Shown here in pieces: positions 1 to 9,500 of a stretch of DNA of 64,000 nt (positions are counted from its first letter, which is position 1; every line of letters begins with the position of its first letter). Source of the DNA: Deltaproteobacteria bacterium (GTDB taxonomy: Bacteria > Myxococcota_A > UBA9042 > PHBI01). The notes under the pieces are model-generated. The model saw nothing but the letters and a program-made list of their open reading frames with translations. It was not told the origin of the DNA and did not search any database. A program made the translations under genes and the position numbers. The DNA lies in contig JACKFA010000006.1 of NCBI GenBank assembly GCA_020632715.1, positions 497,001-561,000 of the forward strand, in the 5' to 3' direction.

Positions 1-2
1 GC

Positions 3-1904
3 TCGCTCACCCTCGACTGGTCGTTCGGCAGCGCCGCGCACCCGTTCCGCCTGCGCGGGCAGTGCCCCGGCACCACGAGCGGCGTCGACCAGCTGCTCGT
101 GAAGATCACGGTCGAGGTCGACCCGAACGGCATCTACACGAACAACCAGCAGCTCGTGACGACCTTCGTCGAGCACGCGGACAACGAGATCCCCGGGCTC
201 AACGACGTCGACTCCTACGCGATCCGCGTGCAGGTGCCGGGCGAGATGCGGGTCGAGGTGGTGCCGTGGTGCGAGCAGCTCGGCCGCATCGGGTTCAACT
301 CGGTGTACGAGAACTCGGGCGGCGTGGACCTCACGAACGTGGCGGTCGTCTTCCCGATGCCGGAGACCGTGGACCCGGGCGGCGCGCCCTACGACGTGAC
401 GCGCTTCGCGGGCGCCACCTTCGCGGACACGACGGCGACCATCGAGTACCAGGTCGGCGGGAGCTGGACCGCGGCCTTGCCGACGAACCTCGCCAACATC
501 CAGGCGGTGCGCCTCCTCATCCCGTCGCTACCCGCGAACAGCGGGCCGCAGGGCTTCTTCGTCGACATCACGGTCCCGTCGACCAACCCGGGCGACAGCC
601 GGATCCACGCGACGGCGGCCATGCAGGCCGACCAGCTGACGGACGCCGCGTCGCCGGTCAGCATCCCCTTCGTCGTCAACACGTGCCCTCGGGCCCTCGT
701 CGTGACGAAGTTCTTCGACGCCGACGGCGACGGCGCGCGTGACGCCGGCGAGCCGGTCCTCAAGGGCTGGCGCTTCGACGTGCGCGACGCGGAGGGGACC
801 CTCATCGACTCGCGCACGACGAACGCCGCGGGGCAGGTGAGCTTCACCCTCATCCAGGGCACCTACACCGTCACCGAGACGCTGCCGACGGCGGCCGACG
901 GGGAGCCGGTGTGGTCGGCGACGACCGCGGGCGGCGCCACGCAGACGGTCGCCATCGGCCTGAACCAGCCGAGCTACGCGCTCACCTTCGGCAACACGTG
1001 CGCCTGCGACGACGGCGATCCCTGCACGACCGACACCTGCGATCCCGTCCAGGGCTGCCTCTTCAACCCGCGCACCTGTGACGACGGCAACGCCTGCACC
1101 GCCGACAGCTGCGACCCGACCGTCGGCTGCGTGAACGCCCCGACCGACAGCGGCACGGCGTGCAACGACGGCTCGGCCTGCACCATCGGCGAGGCCTGCG
1201 ACGGCGCCGGGCACTGCCTCGCGGAGAGCACGGTCGCGTGTGATCCCGTCGGGCCCTGCGTCGCGCGCTCGACCTGCAACGACGACACCGGCGCGTGCGA
1301 CGTGGTCTACAAGGCGGAGGGCACGGCGTGCGAGGGTGACAACGCCTGCCAGCGCTTCGCGTGCGACGGCCAGGGTGCCTGCGTCGCGTCGGCGCCGGTG
1401 AGCTGCGACGACGGCAACGTCTGCACGAACGACACGTGCGACCCGGTCGCCGGCTGCAAGAACGCGCCGGTCGAGGCCGGCGTGGCGTGCGACGACGAGA
1501 ACGCCTGCACGCTCGCCGACAGCTGCGACGGCCTCGGCCACTGCGGCGGGGCGGCGGTCGAGTGCAACGACAACGGGCTCTGCCAGGAGCCCGGGACGTG
1601 CGACCCGGCGAGCGGGCAGTGCGTCTACGAGGACACGCCGTGCTACCTCGCGAACTTCTGGACCGCGGTCGCCGACGCGAACGGGCGCGTCCTCGGGTCG
1701 GTGAAGTGCGGCTTCGACGCCTCGGGCGAGCCCTTCTGCGACACGAACGCGGACGGGAGCCTGAAGATCTACCCCGAGGTGCAGTGCGTCGCGCCGGCCG
1801 GGACGGCGTCCCTGCCGGCGTCGGACGACGGGCGCGCGGAGGCCCCGCGGGCCGACGCCGAGCCGTCGTCGAGCGGGGCGACGCCGCGGGGTGAGCTCCC
1901 GTAG
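3..1904 (+). CDS. Cys-rich surface/secreted repeat protein, 5' end outside window
   Basis: The frame is open from the left edge and ends in TAG; about 633 residues are visible. An in-frame GTG at 99 has no Shine-Dalgarno and sits inside continuous sequence, so the real start lies upstream. The visible order is a beta-rich adhesin-like region (DUF11-like, to about base 690), an SdrD-B/SpaA-like beta sandwich with an Asp-rich loop DADGDGARDAGE (691-1000), then eight Cys-rich units of 18-28 residues typified by CDDGNACTADSCDP (1003-1640), and a tail of about 85 residues. Such Cys-rich repeats are common in exported myxobacterial proteins. No C-terminal anchor is visible. The function is unknown; a structural or adhesive surface role is inference. 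Confidence 0.8.
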   Translation, partial: SLTLDWSFGSAAHPFRLRGQCPGTTSGVDQLLVKITVEVDPNGIYTNNQQLVTTFVEHADNEIPGLNDVDSYAIRVQVPGEMRVEVVPWCEQLGRIGFNSVYENSGGVDLTNVAVVFPMPETVDPGGAPYDVTRFAGATFADTTATIEYQVGGSWTAALPTNLANIQAVRLLIPSLPANSGPQGFFVDITVPSTNPGDSRIHATAAMQADQLTDAASPVSIPFVVNTCPRALVVTKFFDADGDGARDAGEPVLKGWRFDVRDAEGTLIDSRTTNAAGQVSFTLIQGTYTVTETLPTAADGEPVWSATTAGGATQTVAIGLNQPSYALTFGNTCACDDGDPCTTDTCDPVQGCLFNPRTCDDGNACTADSCDPTVGCVNAPTDSGTACNDGSACTIGEACDGAGHCLAESTVACDPVGPCVARSTCNDDTGACDVVYKAEGTACEGDNACQRFACDGQGACVASAPVSCDDGNVCTNDTCDPVAGCKNAPVEAGVACDDENACTLADSCDGLGHCGGAAVECNDNGLCQEPGTCDPASGQCVYEDTPCYLANFWTAVADANGRVLGSVKCGFDASGEPFCDTNADGSLKIYPEVQCVAPAGTASLPASDDGRAEAPRADAEPSSSGATPRGELP

Positions 1905-1920
1905 CGGCGATGGGTGAGGG

Positions 1921-1958
1921 TGGGCCCGGCATGACGCGGTGCGTCATGGCGCGGCCCA
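1921..1958. terminator. Hairpin between convergent genes
   Basis: Nested inverted repeats TGGGCC/GGCCCA and CATGACGC/GCGTCATG enclose a GGT loop in the 64-bp gap between two convergent genes. There is no T-run on either side, so it is a candidate bidirectional terminator or 3'-end stabiliser rather than a classical intrinsic terminator. Confidence 0.5.
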
Positions 1959-1968
1959 CAGCCCGCGT

Positions 1969-2583
1969 TCAGCCGCCGAGCGCCCCGAAGAAGCGGGCCT
2001 CGGCGGCCGCGGGGCGAGCGACGAGGCGGCCGAGGTAGGGCTCGGTCGCCTCGCGCGCGATGAGCCCCGCGCGCACGGCGAGGCGGAGCGAGTAGCCGGC
2101 GACGATGTCGGCGAGCGTGAAGCGGCCGCCCGCGAGGTAGCCCTCCGCGGGGAGCCGCGCGGCGGCGACGCCGAGCTTGAACGCGAGGCGCTCCCCGTGG
2201 AGCTCCGCGAACGCGGGCGGGAGGATCCCGGCCTTCCCGAGCGCGGTCTCGACGAGGCGCGACTCGAGCGTCTCGCCGAAGATGGCGAGCCAGGTGAGGT
2301 AGTCGCGCCGCCCGGGCTCGCCGGGGCCGATCCAGAGCTTCGGCGCGTCGTGCGCCTCGGCGATGAGGTGGCAGGCGGCGGTGCTCTCGATGAGCGTCTC
2401 CCCGCGGAAGACGACGGTCGGGATGTGGCCGTAGGGGTTCAGCGCGAGGTAGGGGCCCTCGCGCTGCGCGCCGAAGGCGACCGGGCGCTCCTCGATGGCG
2501 AGGCCCAGCTCGCGCGCGAGCCAGCGGACCTTGCCGCTGCGATCGTTGTCGCCGAAGCCGTAGAGGACGATGGTCTCGGACAT
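1969..2583 (-). CDS. Glutathione S-transferase family protein
   Basis: The 204-residue protein has the usual GST length and architecture. It has an N-terminal thioredoxin-like domain (residues 1-80) with the cis-proline segment HIPTV and the glutathione-contacting LIES motif, then an all-alpha C-terminal domain (about 90-200). The ATG start follows an AGGAG Shine-Dalgarno at good spacing. It is probably a cytosolic enzyme that conjugates glutathione to electrophiles or acts in thiol metabolism. Substrate and GST class cannot be told from sequence. It is convergent with the upstream Cys-rich gene and divergent from the Sel1 lipoprotein. Confidence 0.88.
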   Translation of the reverse strand: MSETIVLYGFGDNDRSGKVRWLARELGLAIEERPVAFGAQREGPYLALNPYGHIPTVVFRGETLIESTAACHLIAEAHDAPKLWIGPGEPGRRDYLTWLAIFGETLESRLVETALGKAGILPPAFAELHGERLAFKLGVAAARLPAEGYLAGGRFTLADIVAGYSLRLAVRAGLIAREATEPYLGRLVARPAAAEARFFGALGG

Positions 2584-2692
2584 GGGCGCTCCTGCGGGCG
2601 GAAGGCGGCCTCACTGTCCCGCGAGCCGGGCCGCTCGCGCAAGCCTGGCAGGTGTCGTAGGCTCCCCGTAGTCATCTCACGATGGAGGGGCG

Positions 2693-3544
2693 ATGGCTGG
2701 CGTGGCTCTGGCAGGGCGGTTCTCCGCGCTCGCAGCCGCCGCGGCGTTGCTCGCCGCGTGTGGTCGCGCGCCGTCGCCACACGAGGCCGAGAGCGCGGGC
2801 GCGACGGGCCCGCCCACCGCAGCGGCGCCCGTCACCCCGACACCGGAGTCGGCGGCGCCCGCGTCGGACGCCGATGAGCCCGCCCGGGAGGGCGTCGAGG
2901 AGCCAGCCCCCGCCGCGCTCCCCGCGCAGGCGCCCCCCGACTGCGTCGCTGGCGACGCGGCCGCCTGCTATCGCGCCGGCTGGGACCTCGTGCACGGCGA
3001 GAACGGCGCCGTGGTCGACGACGTCGCGGGGCGCGCGCTGATCCAGCGCGCCTGCGATCTCGACAGCCCCAAGGCCTGCGGCTTCCTCGGTCTCCGCGCG
3101 GAGTTCGGCAAGGGCGATCCGCTCGACTACGACGTCGCCCTCCGTTACTACGTGCGCGGCTGCGAGCTCGGAGAGGCCGAGTCGAGCTGCGCGAACGCCG
3201 GGCGGTTGGTCCTCCTCGCGGAGAGGGCCCGACCCGCCGAGCTCGCCCGCGCTGCGACCTGGCTGCGCGCCGCGTGCGACGCCGGGAACTCCGACGGTTG
3301 CTTCAACGCCGGCATCGCATACGAGCGCGGCAAGAAGCGTCTCGACGAGGCGCGCGCGCTCTACCGGCGAGCGTGCGACCTCGGCTTCGCTGATGGCTGC
3401 GTCGCGGAGCGGGACCTCGCGACACGCGGGGCGCCTCGACCCGCGGACGGCAGCGGCGCCGACCTCGACTCGCGCCTGCGCGCCGCCGCGGCTCCTGCGG
3501 AGGCGCCCGCCGAGGATCCCGCCCCGACCGACGCCTCCCCCTGA
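2693..3544 (+). CDS. Sel1-repeat lipoprotein
   Basis: The 283-residue protein has a signal peptide ending in the lipobox LLAAC (Cys about residue 23). A Pro/Ala-rich linker follows to about residue 80, then Sel1/TPR-like helical repeats, recognisable by ALIQRACDLDSPKACG, YYVRGCELGEAESSCANAG and LYRRACDLGFADGC. Cys recurs at a fixed place in each repeat, as in bacterial Sel1 proteins stabilised by disulfides. The ATG at 2693 follows GGAGGGG. It is probably a periplasmic or outer-membrane-attached protein-protein interaction scaffold; the partner is unknown. A Pro/Ala-rich tail ends the protein just before the repeat cluster. Confidence 0.85.
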   Translation: MAGVALAGRFSALAAAAALLAACGRAPSPHEAESAGATGPPTAAAPVTPTPESAAPASDADEPAREGVEEPAPAALPAQAPPDCVAGDAAACYRAGWDLVHGENGAVVDDVAGRALIQRACDLDSPKACGFLGLRAEFGKGDPLDYDVALRYYVRGCELGEAESSCANAGRLVLLAERARPAELARAATWLRAACDAGNSDGCFNAGIAYERGKKRLDEARALYRRACDLGFADGCVAERDLATRGAPRPADGSGADLDSRLRAAAAPAEAPAEDPAPTDASP

Positions 3545-3567
3545 CGCCGCTGCTCGAGCGCCGTCAT

Positions 3568-3727
3568 CAGAGGGTGTTTACATATTCGGACCGAGCCTGG
3601 CGCGGCGTCGCGGTTCTGGCTGGTTTCGTGAGGAGGGAGCGTGCCCGAGGCACGTGACCGACGAACGGAACCGGCCGGGACCGCAAGAGCAAGCCAGGCG
3701 ACGGGAGAATTTGTAAACACCTCTCAG
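3568..3727. repeat. Inverted-repeat element, copy A
   Basis: About 160 bp. The left end GGTGTTTACATATTC is nearly the reverse complement of the right end GAATTTGTAAACACC. It shares internal blocks with copies B and C: ATTCGGACCGAGCC near the left end, GTGACCGACGAACGGAACCG in the middle, and CAAGCCAGGCGACGGGAGAA before the right end. It has no coding capacity. It resembles a non-autonomous MITE-like or large palindromic element; no family was recognised. Confidence 0.75.
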
Positions 3728-3787
3728 AAGGTGTTTCAGTATTCGGACCGAGCCCGGCGACGCGTCGTGATTCCAGGTGGTTACGAC
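3724..3787. repeat. Inverted-repeat element, copy B, left part
   Basis: This is the left half of the middle repeat. Its end GGTGTTTCAGTATTC matches copy C, not copy A, but the stretch just before the intron aligns with copy A (TTC..GG.TGGTT.CG). It stops abruptly at the GTGCG start of the group II intron at 3788. The junction TCTCAGA is shared with the end of copy A. Confidence 0.7.
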
Positions 3788-4173
3788 GTGCGCCAGGCAT
3801 GGCGCTCAGACTGGAGGTGAGTCGAGAGACGAGTCCTAACCCGAGGCCCTGACAGAGGGAACTCGACACCGATGAGGCAAGGGTGGGGGCGGGGTCACCC
3901 GTCCGCCGCGCGACTCCTGTCGTGATGGAGACGCGGTCCCGCGAGGGCAGCCGAGTGGAAGCCGTAGGTGCATGGCCGTACCGAACGAGAGTGAAGCGCC
4001 GTAAGGCATCTGGAGCAGGTGAGTCGGCGTCTGGCGACGACGAAGCCCAAAATCTGTCGGTGTTCCAGGTGTATTGGCGACGGGATGGTCATGAAGTCTG
4101 AGTGTCTTACCCTGGGAGATCTGCTGGGTTCCGGCGACGGCCGGTAGACCCGAGGACGCAAGAACAGAGGTCG

Positions 4174-5750
4174 ATGGCCCAGCAGAAGTCAGAGAACTGC
4201 GTAGTACCGGAAGGCCGGCGAAAGCCGGTCCGAACCGCTGGACACGAGCGTCCACGGGGAGGGAAGGCGGTTCCAGTCAAGGAAGCGGACCAACAGCTTC
4301 CGCTGCCCTTCGCGACAGCCGACAACCCCCGAGCACCCGCTCGGGAGGCCGTTCGCATCGACACCGTGGACCGGTCCACGGCGAAGACACGCGCGGTGCC
4401 GAAGGCGAAGGTCAAGCTGCAGCAAACAGGTCCCGCGACGATGGAAGAGGTGATCGAGCGACTGAACGCAGCGCTCTCGAGAAGGTCGTGGCGAACAAGG
4501 GAGCGCCAGGTCCAGACCGGCAGAGCGTCGGCGACGTGCGCAAGCACTGGCCGCAGCTCGGTCCGGCGCTCGCCAGCGCCCTGAGAGACGGAACCTATCA
4601 ACCCGGAGACATCCGGCGCGTGTGGATCGAAGTCAGGCGGTGGGGAACGTGGGCTCGGCATCCCGAACGTGGTCGACCGGGTGGTGCAGGAGGCTGTGCG
4701 GTTGGTGCTCGAACCGCTGTACGAGCCGACGTTTCACCCATCGAGCCACGGATTTCGCCCGGGTCGGAGTTGCCACGGCGCTCGCCGAGGCCCGCGGCTA
4801 CGTCGGAGAGGGCTATCACTTCGTGGTGGACATGGACCTGTCGAAGTTCTTCGACCGGGTCCATCACCAGCGATTGATGGCGCGACTCGCGCAGCGAGTC
4901 AGCGACCGTCCGCTGCTGGTGCTCATCGGACGCATGCTCAAAGCCAAGGTGGTGATGCCGGACGGCGTGCGCGTGAGCACGGAGGGGGTGCCGCAAGGCG
5001 GCCCGCTATCGCCGCTGCTCTCGAACGTCGTGCTGAGCGAGCTCGACGACGAGCTCGCGCGGCGGGGCTTCGATTCGTCCGCTACGCCGATGACTGCAAC
5101 ATCTACGTACGGAGCGAACGTGCAGGGAAGCGTGTCATGGACAGCGTCGTCGCGTTCATCGAGAGGCGCTTGCGCCTCCAGGTGAACGAGGCGAAGAGCG
5201 CCGTGGCGCGTCCCGAGACCCGGCATTTTCTCGGGTTCCGCCTTCGTCCCCAAGAAGGTGGTCCGCCCGAGGTGCTGCTCTCGGAGCGCAGCGAGAAGCG
5301 GCTTCGTGAGCGAGTCCGAGAGCTGACGCCACGAGCGGGTGGGCGATCGCTGGAAGCGGTCATCCACCCGATCAACGTCTATCTCGCGGGCTGGGCAGGG
5401 TTCTTCAGGATCTGCACGGTGGGGATCGAGCGGGTCCTCCAGACGACCGACGCGCACATCCGGCGACGGCTGCGCGCGATCGTGCTTCGGCACTGGAAGA
5501 CCAAGCGAACGACAGCACGGCGCCTCATCCGCCTGGGTGTGAAGCCGAAGACCGCGTGGCGCCGCGTCTACGAGGGCCGCAAGTCCTGGTGGGCGCTTAG
5601 CCACGACCCAGCGGTGGATCGAGGACTCCGCAACGCGTACTTCGCCGAACGGGGGGGCTCACCAGCCTGCTGGAACGGTTCAGGCGGACCTGGGAGGCCA
5701 TCATCGCTCCGGCGCAGCTCACGCTCGCGCTGGAATACGAGAGGTCGTGA
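4174..5750 (+). pseudogene. Group II intron reverse transcriptase/maturase, frameshifted
   Basis: The protein can be read across three frames: an N-terminal extension from ATG 4174 (MAQQKSENCVVPEGRRKPV), the RT0/RT1 region with VANKGAPGPDRQSV, RT motifs SSHGFRPGRSCH, DMDLSKFFDRV and GVPQGGPLSPLLSN, the catalytic YADD (5081-5095), and a maturase X domain (INVYLAGWAGFF, ARRLIRLGVKPKTAWR) ending in TGA 5748-5750. Frame breaks lie near 4470-4487, at 4629, near 4776, near 5066 and in the G7 run at 5651-5657. No endonuclease domain follows. Flanking genes are intact, so real decay is likelier than general sequencing error. It should not make an active protein. Confidence 0.85.
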
Positions 5751-5787
5751 ACCGGCCGGCGACGGGGTGACAACCCGTCGTCCTGAA

Positions 5788-5855
5788 GAGCCGTATGTGA
5801 ACAGCACAAGTACGGTTCTGTGGAGGTGCCGGGGCGACCCGGGCGCCTACCCGAT
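5788..5855 (+). other. Group II intron domains V and VI
   Basis: Domain V reads GAGCCGTATG, then an apical loop, then GTACGGTTC, a stem that carries the AGC catalytic triad. Domain VI follows as a GC-rich stem (about 5823-5851), with a candidate branch-point A at 5849. The ribozyme core looks intact although the encoded protein is broken. Confidence 0.75.
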
Positions 5856-5897
5856 GGGCAAGCCAGGCGACGGGAGAATTTGTAAACACCCTCTCAG
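5856..5897. repeat. Inverted-repeat element, copy B, right part
   Basis: This resumes directly after the intron with GGGCAAGCCAGGCGACGGG and ends GAATTTGTAAACACC, matching the right end of copy A rather than copy C. The middle block present in copies A and C (GTGACCGACGA.CGGAACCG) is missing on both sides of the intron. Confidence 0.7.
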
Positions 5898-6024
5898 AAG
5901 GTGTTTCAGTATTCGGACCGAGCCCGGCGACGCGTCGTGCCTGCCCGCGCGTGACCGACGAGCGGAACCGCCTGAAATCACAAGAGCAAGCCAGGCGACG
6001 GGAGAATACTGAAACACCTTCTCA
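5894..6024. repeat. Inverted-repeat element, copy C
   Basis: About 131 bp with perfect ends: AAGGTGTTTCAGTATTC at the left and GAATACTGAAACACCTT at the right. The middle block GTGACCGACGAGCGGAACCG is present. The right end reaches the stop codon (6022-6024) of the neighbouring Rrf2 gene, so the repeat edge supplies or abuts that gene's 3' end. Confidence 0.75.
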
Positions 6025-6462
6025 GACCGCGTGCGCGGCGTGCTCGTGCATGACGAGCTTCGCGACGTCCGCGATCGTCCGCTCGGCGAGCTTGGCGGCG
6101 AGCGCCGCGTCGAGGTCGCTCGAGAGCGCGTCGAGGTAGCCCACGATCGTCCCGGCGACCGGGCAGGGGTTGTTCGTGCCGCAGTCGTGCGTGTTGAGGC
6201 CAGGGTCGCGGACGGTCGCGCGGTAGACGTCGAGCAGCGTGATCTCTCCGGCCGGGCGCGCGAGCGTCGCCCCGCCCCCCTTGCCGAGCTTGGTCGCCAC
6301 GAGCCCCGCGTCACGGAGCTCCCCGATCACCGCGCGCAGGAACGCCGGGTTCGTGTTCACGCTCCCCGCGAGCAGCTCCGACGGGAGCGGCTCCGGCGCG
6401 CGCACGCCGAGCGCCGTCATGACGTGCACGCCGATGGCGAAGTGGGTGTTCTGGGTCAGCAT
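6022..6462 (-). CDS. Rrf2 family transcriptional regulator
   Basis: The 146-residue protein has normal Rrf2 length. The N-terminal winged helix (1-65) includes the Rrf2-typical NTNPAFLRAVIGELRDAGLV and a glycine-rich wing KLGKGGGATLARP. After the recognition region comes CGTNNPC, two cysteines where iron-sulfur Rrf2 proteins (IscR, NsrR) have three, so this is more like the YwnA-type subgroup. The start is ATG 6462 behind GAGGAG; the frame is open further upstream but nothing resembles the family there. It probably binds DNA as a dimer and may sense redox or a small molecule. Its targets are unknown, and the downstream neighbour is the repeat cluster. Confidence 0.85.
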   Translation of the reverse strand: MLTQNTHFAIGVHVMTALGVRAPEPLPSELLAGSVNTNPAFLRAVIGELRDAGLVATKLGKGGGATLARPAGEITLLDVYRATVRDPGLNTHDCGTNNPCPVAGTIVGYLDALSSDLDAALAAKLAERTIADVAKLVMHEHAAHAV

Positions 6463-6550
6463 CTCGGCTCCTCGGCAGGATTGCCACCCGCCGCGGCGGT
6501 CTGCTGCGGCGCGACCGGCGCCGCCATCGGTCTTCTGTCGTCGAGGTAGG

Positions 6551-9500
6551 TCATCGACAATCGCACGCGTACACACAGCTCGAACAGGTTTTGTTGCACT
6601 GGCTCGACCACTGGCAGCTCGAGAGGCAGAAGTTCGAGTTCCCCGAGCACGCCGTGCCGCAGCAGCGGAAGTTCGTGCCCGAGTTCCAGTTGCAGGCGTT
6701 CCCGCCCTTCAGCTGGCAGCCGCCCCACGAGCAGTTGCTCTGACAGACCTGATGGGAGCAGCCCTCGCAGCTGCTCTGCCGCGTCGACCCCGGCGAGCAC
6801 GCGCCCTGCGACTGGCAGCCGCCGACGTTGTACCACCCGCCCCAGCCGCAGGAGCCGGAGCAGTCGCGCCGCTGGTTCTGCACGCCGCAGTTGCCGCAGC
6901 CGACCGCGCGCGTCTGGTACGTCCCGGGCGCGCACACCCCCTGCGACTGGCAGCCGCCGACGTTGTACCAGCCGCCCCACTGGCAGCCGCCCGAGCAGTC
7001 GCGCTGCTGGTTCTGCCCGCCGCAGTTGCCGCACCCGACCACGCGCGACTCGTGCGTCCCGGCGCCGCACGCGCCCTGGCCGTCGCACCCGCCCACGTTC
7101 GTCCAGCTCGCCGGCCACTGGCACGACCCGGTGCACGTCTGCTGCTGCGTCTGCGACCCGCAGTAGCCGCAGCCCACCTCGCGCGTCGTCACCTGCCCGA
7201 CCCCGCATGAGCCCTGGCCCGCGCAGCCCCCGACGTTCGTCCAGCCCCCCCAGCTGCAGGTCTGGGAGCACGTGCGCGTCTGCCCCTGCGACCCGCAATA
7301 GCCGCACCCGACGCTCTGGCTCTGCGTGGCCCCGGCCGCGCACTCCCCCTGGCCGCTGCAGCCCGACCAGTCGCCCCAGAGGCACGTGTCGAGGCACGTC
7401 CGCGAGCGGGTGCCGCAGCTCCCGCACCCCTCGGTCTGGACCTGCCCGGGCGTGCACTGCGTGTTCGGCGACCCGACGCACTGGCCGTCGATGCACCCGT
7501 CTTCCGACGTGCAGAGATCCCCGTCGCTGCACCCCGTGCCGTTCGGGACGTCGCTCCAGCCGGTGTCGTCGCGGGTCGGGTCGCAGAGCTGGCAGGTGTT
7601 CCCTGGGCGAGGACCGGACGCCGCCACGCACGCGGCGTCGATGACGCACGACGTCGCCGCGATGTCGTGGGCGCAGGCGTACCCGTCGGGTCCCTCGGCC
7701 TCGCAGCGGTCGCTCGTGCAGGCGAGGCCGTCGCCGCAGTCCGCCGGCGGGCCGGCGACGCAGAGCCCGGCCTGGCATTGGTCGCCGACGGTGCAGCCCG
7801 TGCCGTCCGCGTCGCACGCGGTCGCGTCGGGGCGCGCGGTCCACGCGGTCGCCGTCGCCGCGGCGTCGCAGCGCTCGCAGGGGTTGTCCGGGTTCACGGC
7901 GCCGTCGCCGTAGCACGCGCCCCCGACGAGGCAGCTCCCGCCGACGATGTCGTGGGTGCAGGCGTAGGCGGTCGCGCCGTTCGAGACGCAGGCGTCGTCG
8001 GTGCAGCCGCGCGCGTCGTCGCAGTCCGCCGGGAGGCCCATCTCGCACGCGCCCTGCTGGCAGCTGTCCCCCACCGTGCAGCCCTCGCCGTCGGCGTCGC
8101 ACGGCGTGTCGTCGAGCTTGGGCGTCCAGCTCGTCGGCGAGGTCTCCGGATCGCACACGAGGCACGGGTTCCCGGGCGCCTCCTCGCCGGCCTGCCAGCA
8201 GGCCTCGTCGACGCGACACGCCACGGCGAGCAGCTCGTGGTCGCACACGTAGGCGTCGGGACCCGTCGAGACGCAGGCGCCCGCGGTGCACTCGACGCCG
8301 TCCGAGCAGTCGGGCGAGGCGCCGGCACGGCAGGCGCCTCCCTGGCAGCTGTCGCCGACCGTGCAGCCGTCGCCGTCCGCGTCGCACGCCGTCCCGTTCT
8401 CGCGCGCGCTCCAGGAGCCGGTGCGCAACGCGGGATCGCACACCTCGCACGGGTTCGCCGGGTTCTGCGTCCCCGCCGCCCAGCAGGCGCCCCCGATGAG
8501 GCAGCTCGCGCCGTCGAGCGGGTGCGTGCACGCGTGGCTCTCGACGCCGGTCGAGGTGCAGACGTCGTTCGTGCAGTCGACGCCGTCGCCGCAGCTCGGC
8601 TGCGCGCCCGGCATGCAGGCGCCCTCGAAGCAGCTGTCGCCCACGGTGCAGCCGCTGCCGTCGGCGTCGCAGGGGCGGCCGTTGGGCGCGGTCACGAACG
8701 AGGTGGGATCGACGGCGGGGTCGCAGACACGGCAGCCGTCGCCGGGGCTCGCCGCGCCGGGCCCGAAGCACGCGCCGCCGATGAAGCAGAAGCCGGCGCC
8801 GGTCAGGTGCGAGCAGTCGAAGGAGGTCGCGCCCGTCGACACGCAGACGTCGTCGGTGCAGCCGAGGCCGTCGCTGCAGGTCGGGGTGCCGCCCGGGCGG
8901 CAGGAGCCCGCGAGGCAGGCGTCGCCGACGGTGCAGCCGTCGCCGTCGGCGTCGCAGCTCGCGCCGTCGGCGACCGGCGACCAGACCGTCTTCGAGCGCG
9001 CCGGGTCGCAGGTGAGGCAGGGGTTGTCGGGCGCCACGCCGCCCGCGTCGCGGCAGGCGCCGTCGATGAGGCAGCCGGCGCCCTCGCCCGGCGCGTGGCT
9101 GCAGGAGAACGAGAACGCGCTCCGCGACACGCAGGTGTCCGTGGTGCAGGCGAGCTGGTCCGCGCAGCCGGCGGCCGCGCCCGGCCGGCACGCGCCGCTC
9201 CGGCAGCTGTCGCCGACGGTGCAGCCGTCGCCGTCGGCGTCGCAGGCCGTCCCCTCGGCGCGCGGCGACCACGCCGACTGCGACGCGATGACGTTGCACA
9301 GCTGGCAGCGGTTCCCGGGGTCGACGGCGCCGTGGTCGTAGCAGCCGCCGTCGATGAAGCAGAAGCCGGAGCGCGCGGCGTTCTCACAGTGGTAGGCGCT
9401 CGGGCCGTCGGAGACGCAGGTCTCGTCGGTGCACGCGATGTCGGGGCAGCTCGGCGGCGCGCCCGCCTGGCAGAGCCCGCCCAGACACACGTCGTCGACC

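Larger units (their letters stand above)
3788..5855 (+). mobile_element. Group II intron inserted in repeat copy B
   Basis: The 5' end GTGCGCC fits the GUGYG rule. A folded leader of about 390 nt (domains I-III) follows, then the intron-encoded protein remnant. The 3' part has a domain V-like hairpin (5788-5818) and a domain VI stem ending CTACCCGAT, which gives the AY 3' end and a bulged A seven bases before the end. The length is about 2.07 kb, normal for a bacterial group II intron. The encoded protein lacks an endonuclease domain, as in class C and related lineages. Boundaries come from motifs and from the interrupted repeat, and could be off by a few bases. Confidence 0.85.

Noticed and set aside
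4669..6012. A single long protein running from the reverse transcriptase into the right-hand repeat
   Set aside because: The reading frame leaves the reverse-transcriptase frame at about 4776 and again at the G7 run; the tail is a frameshift product, and the true stop of the family is at 5750.
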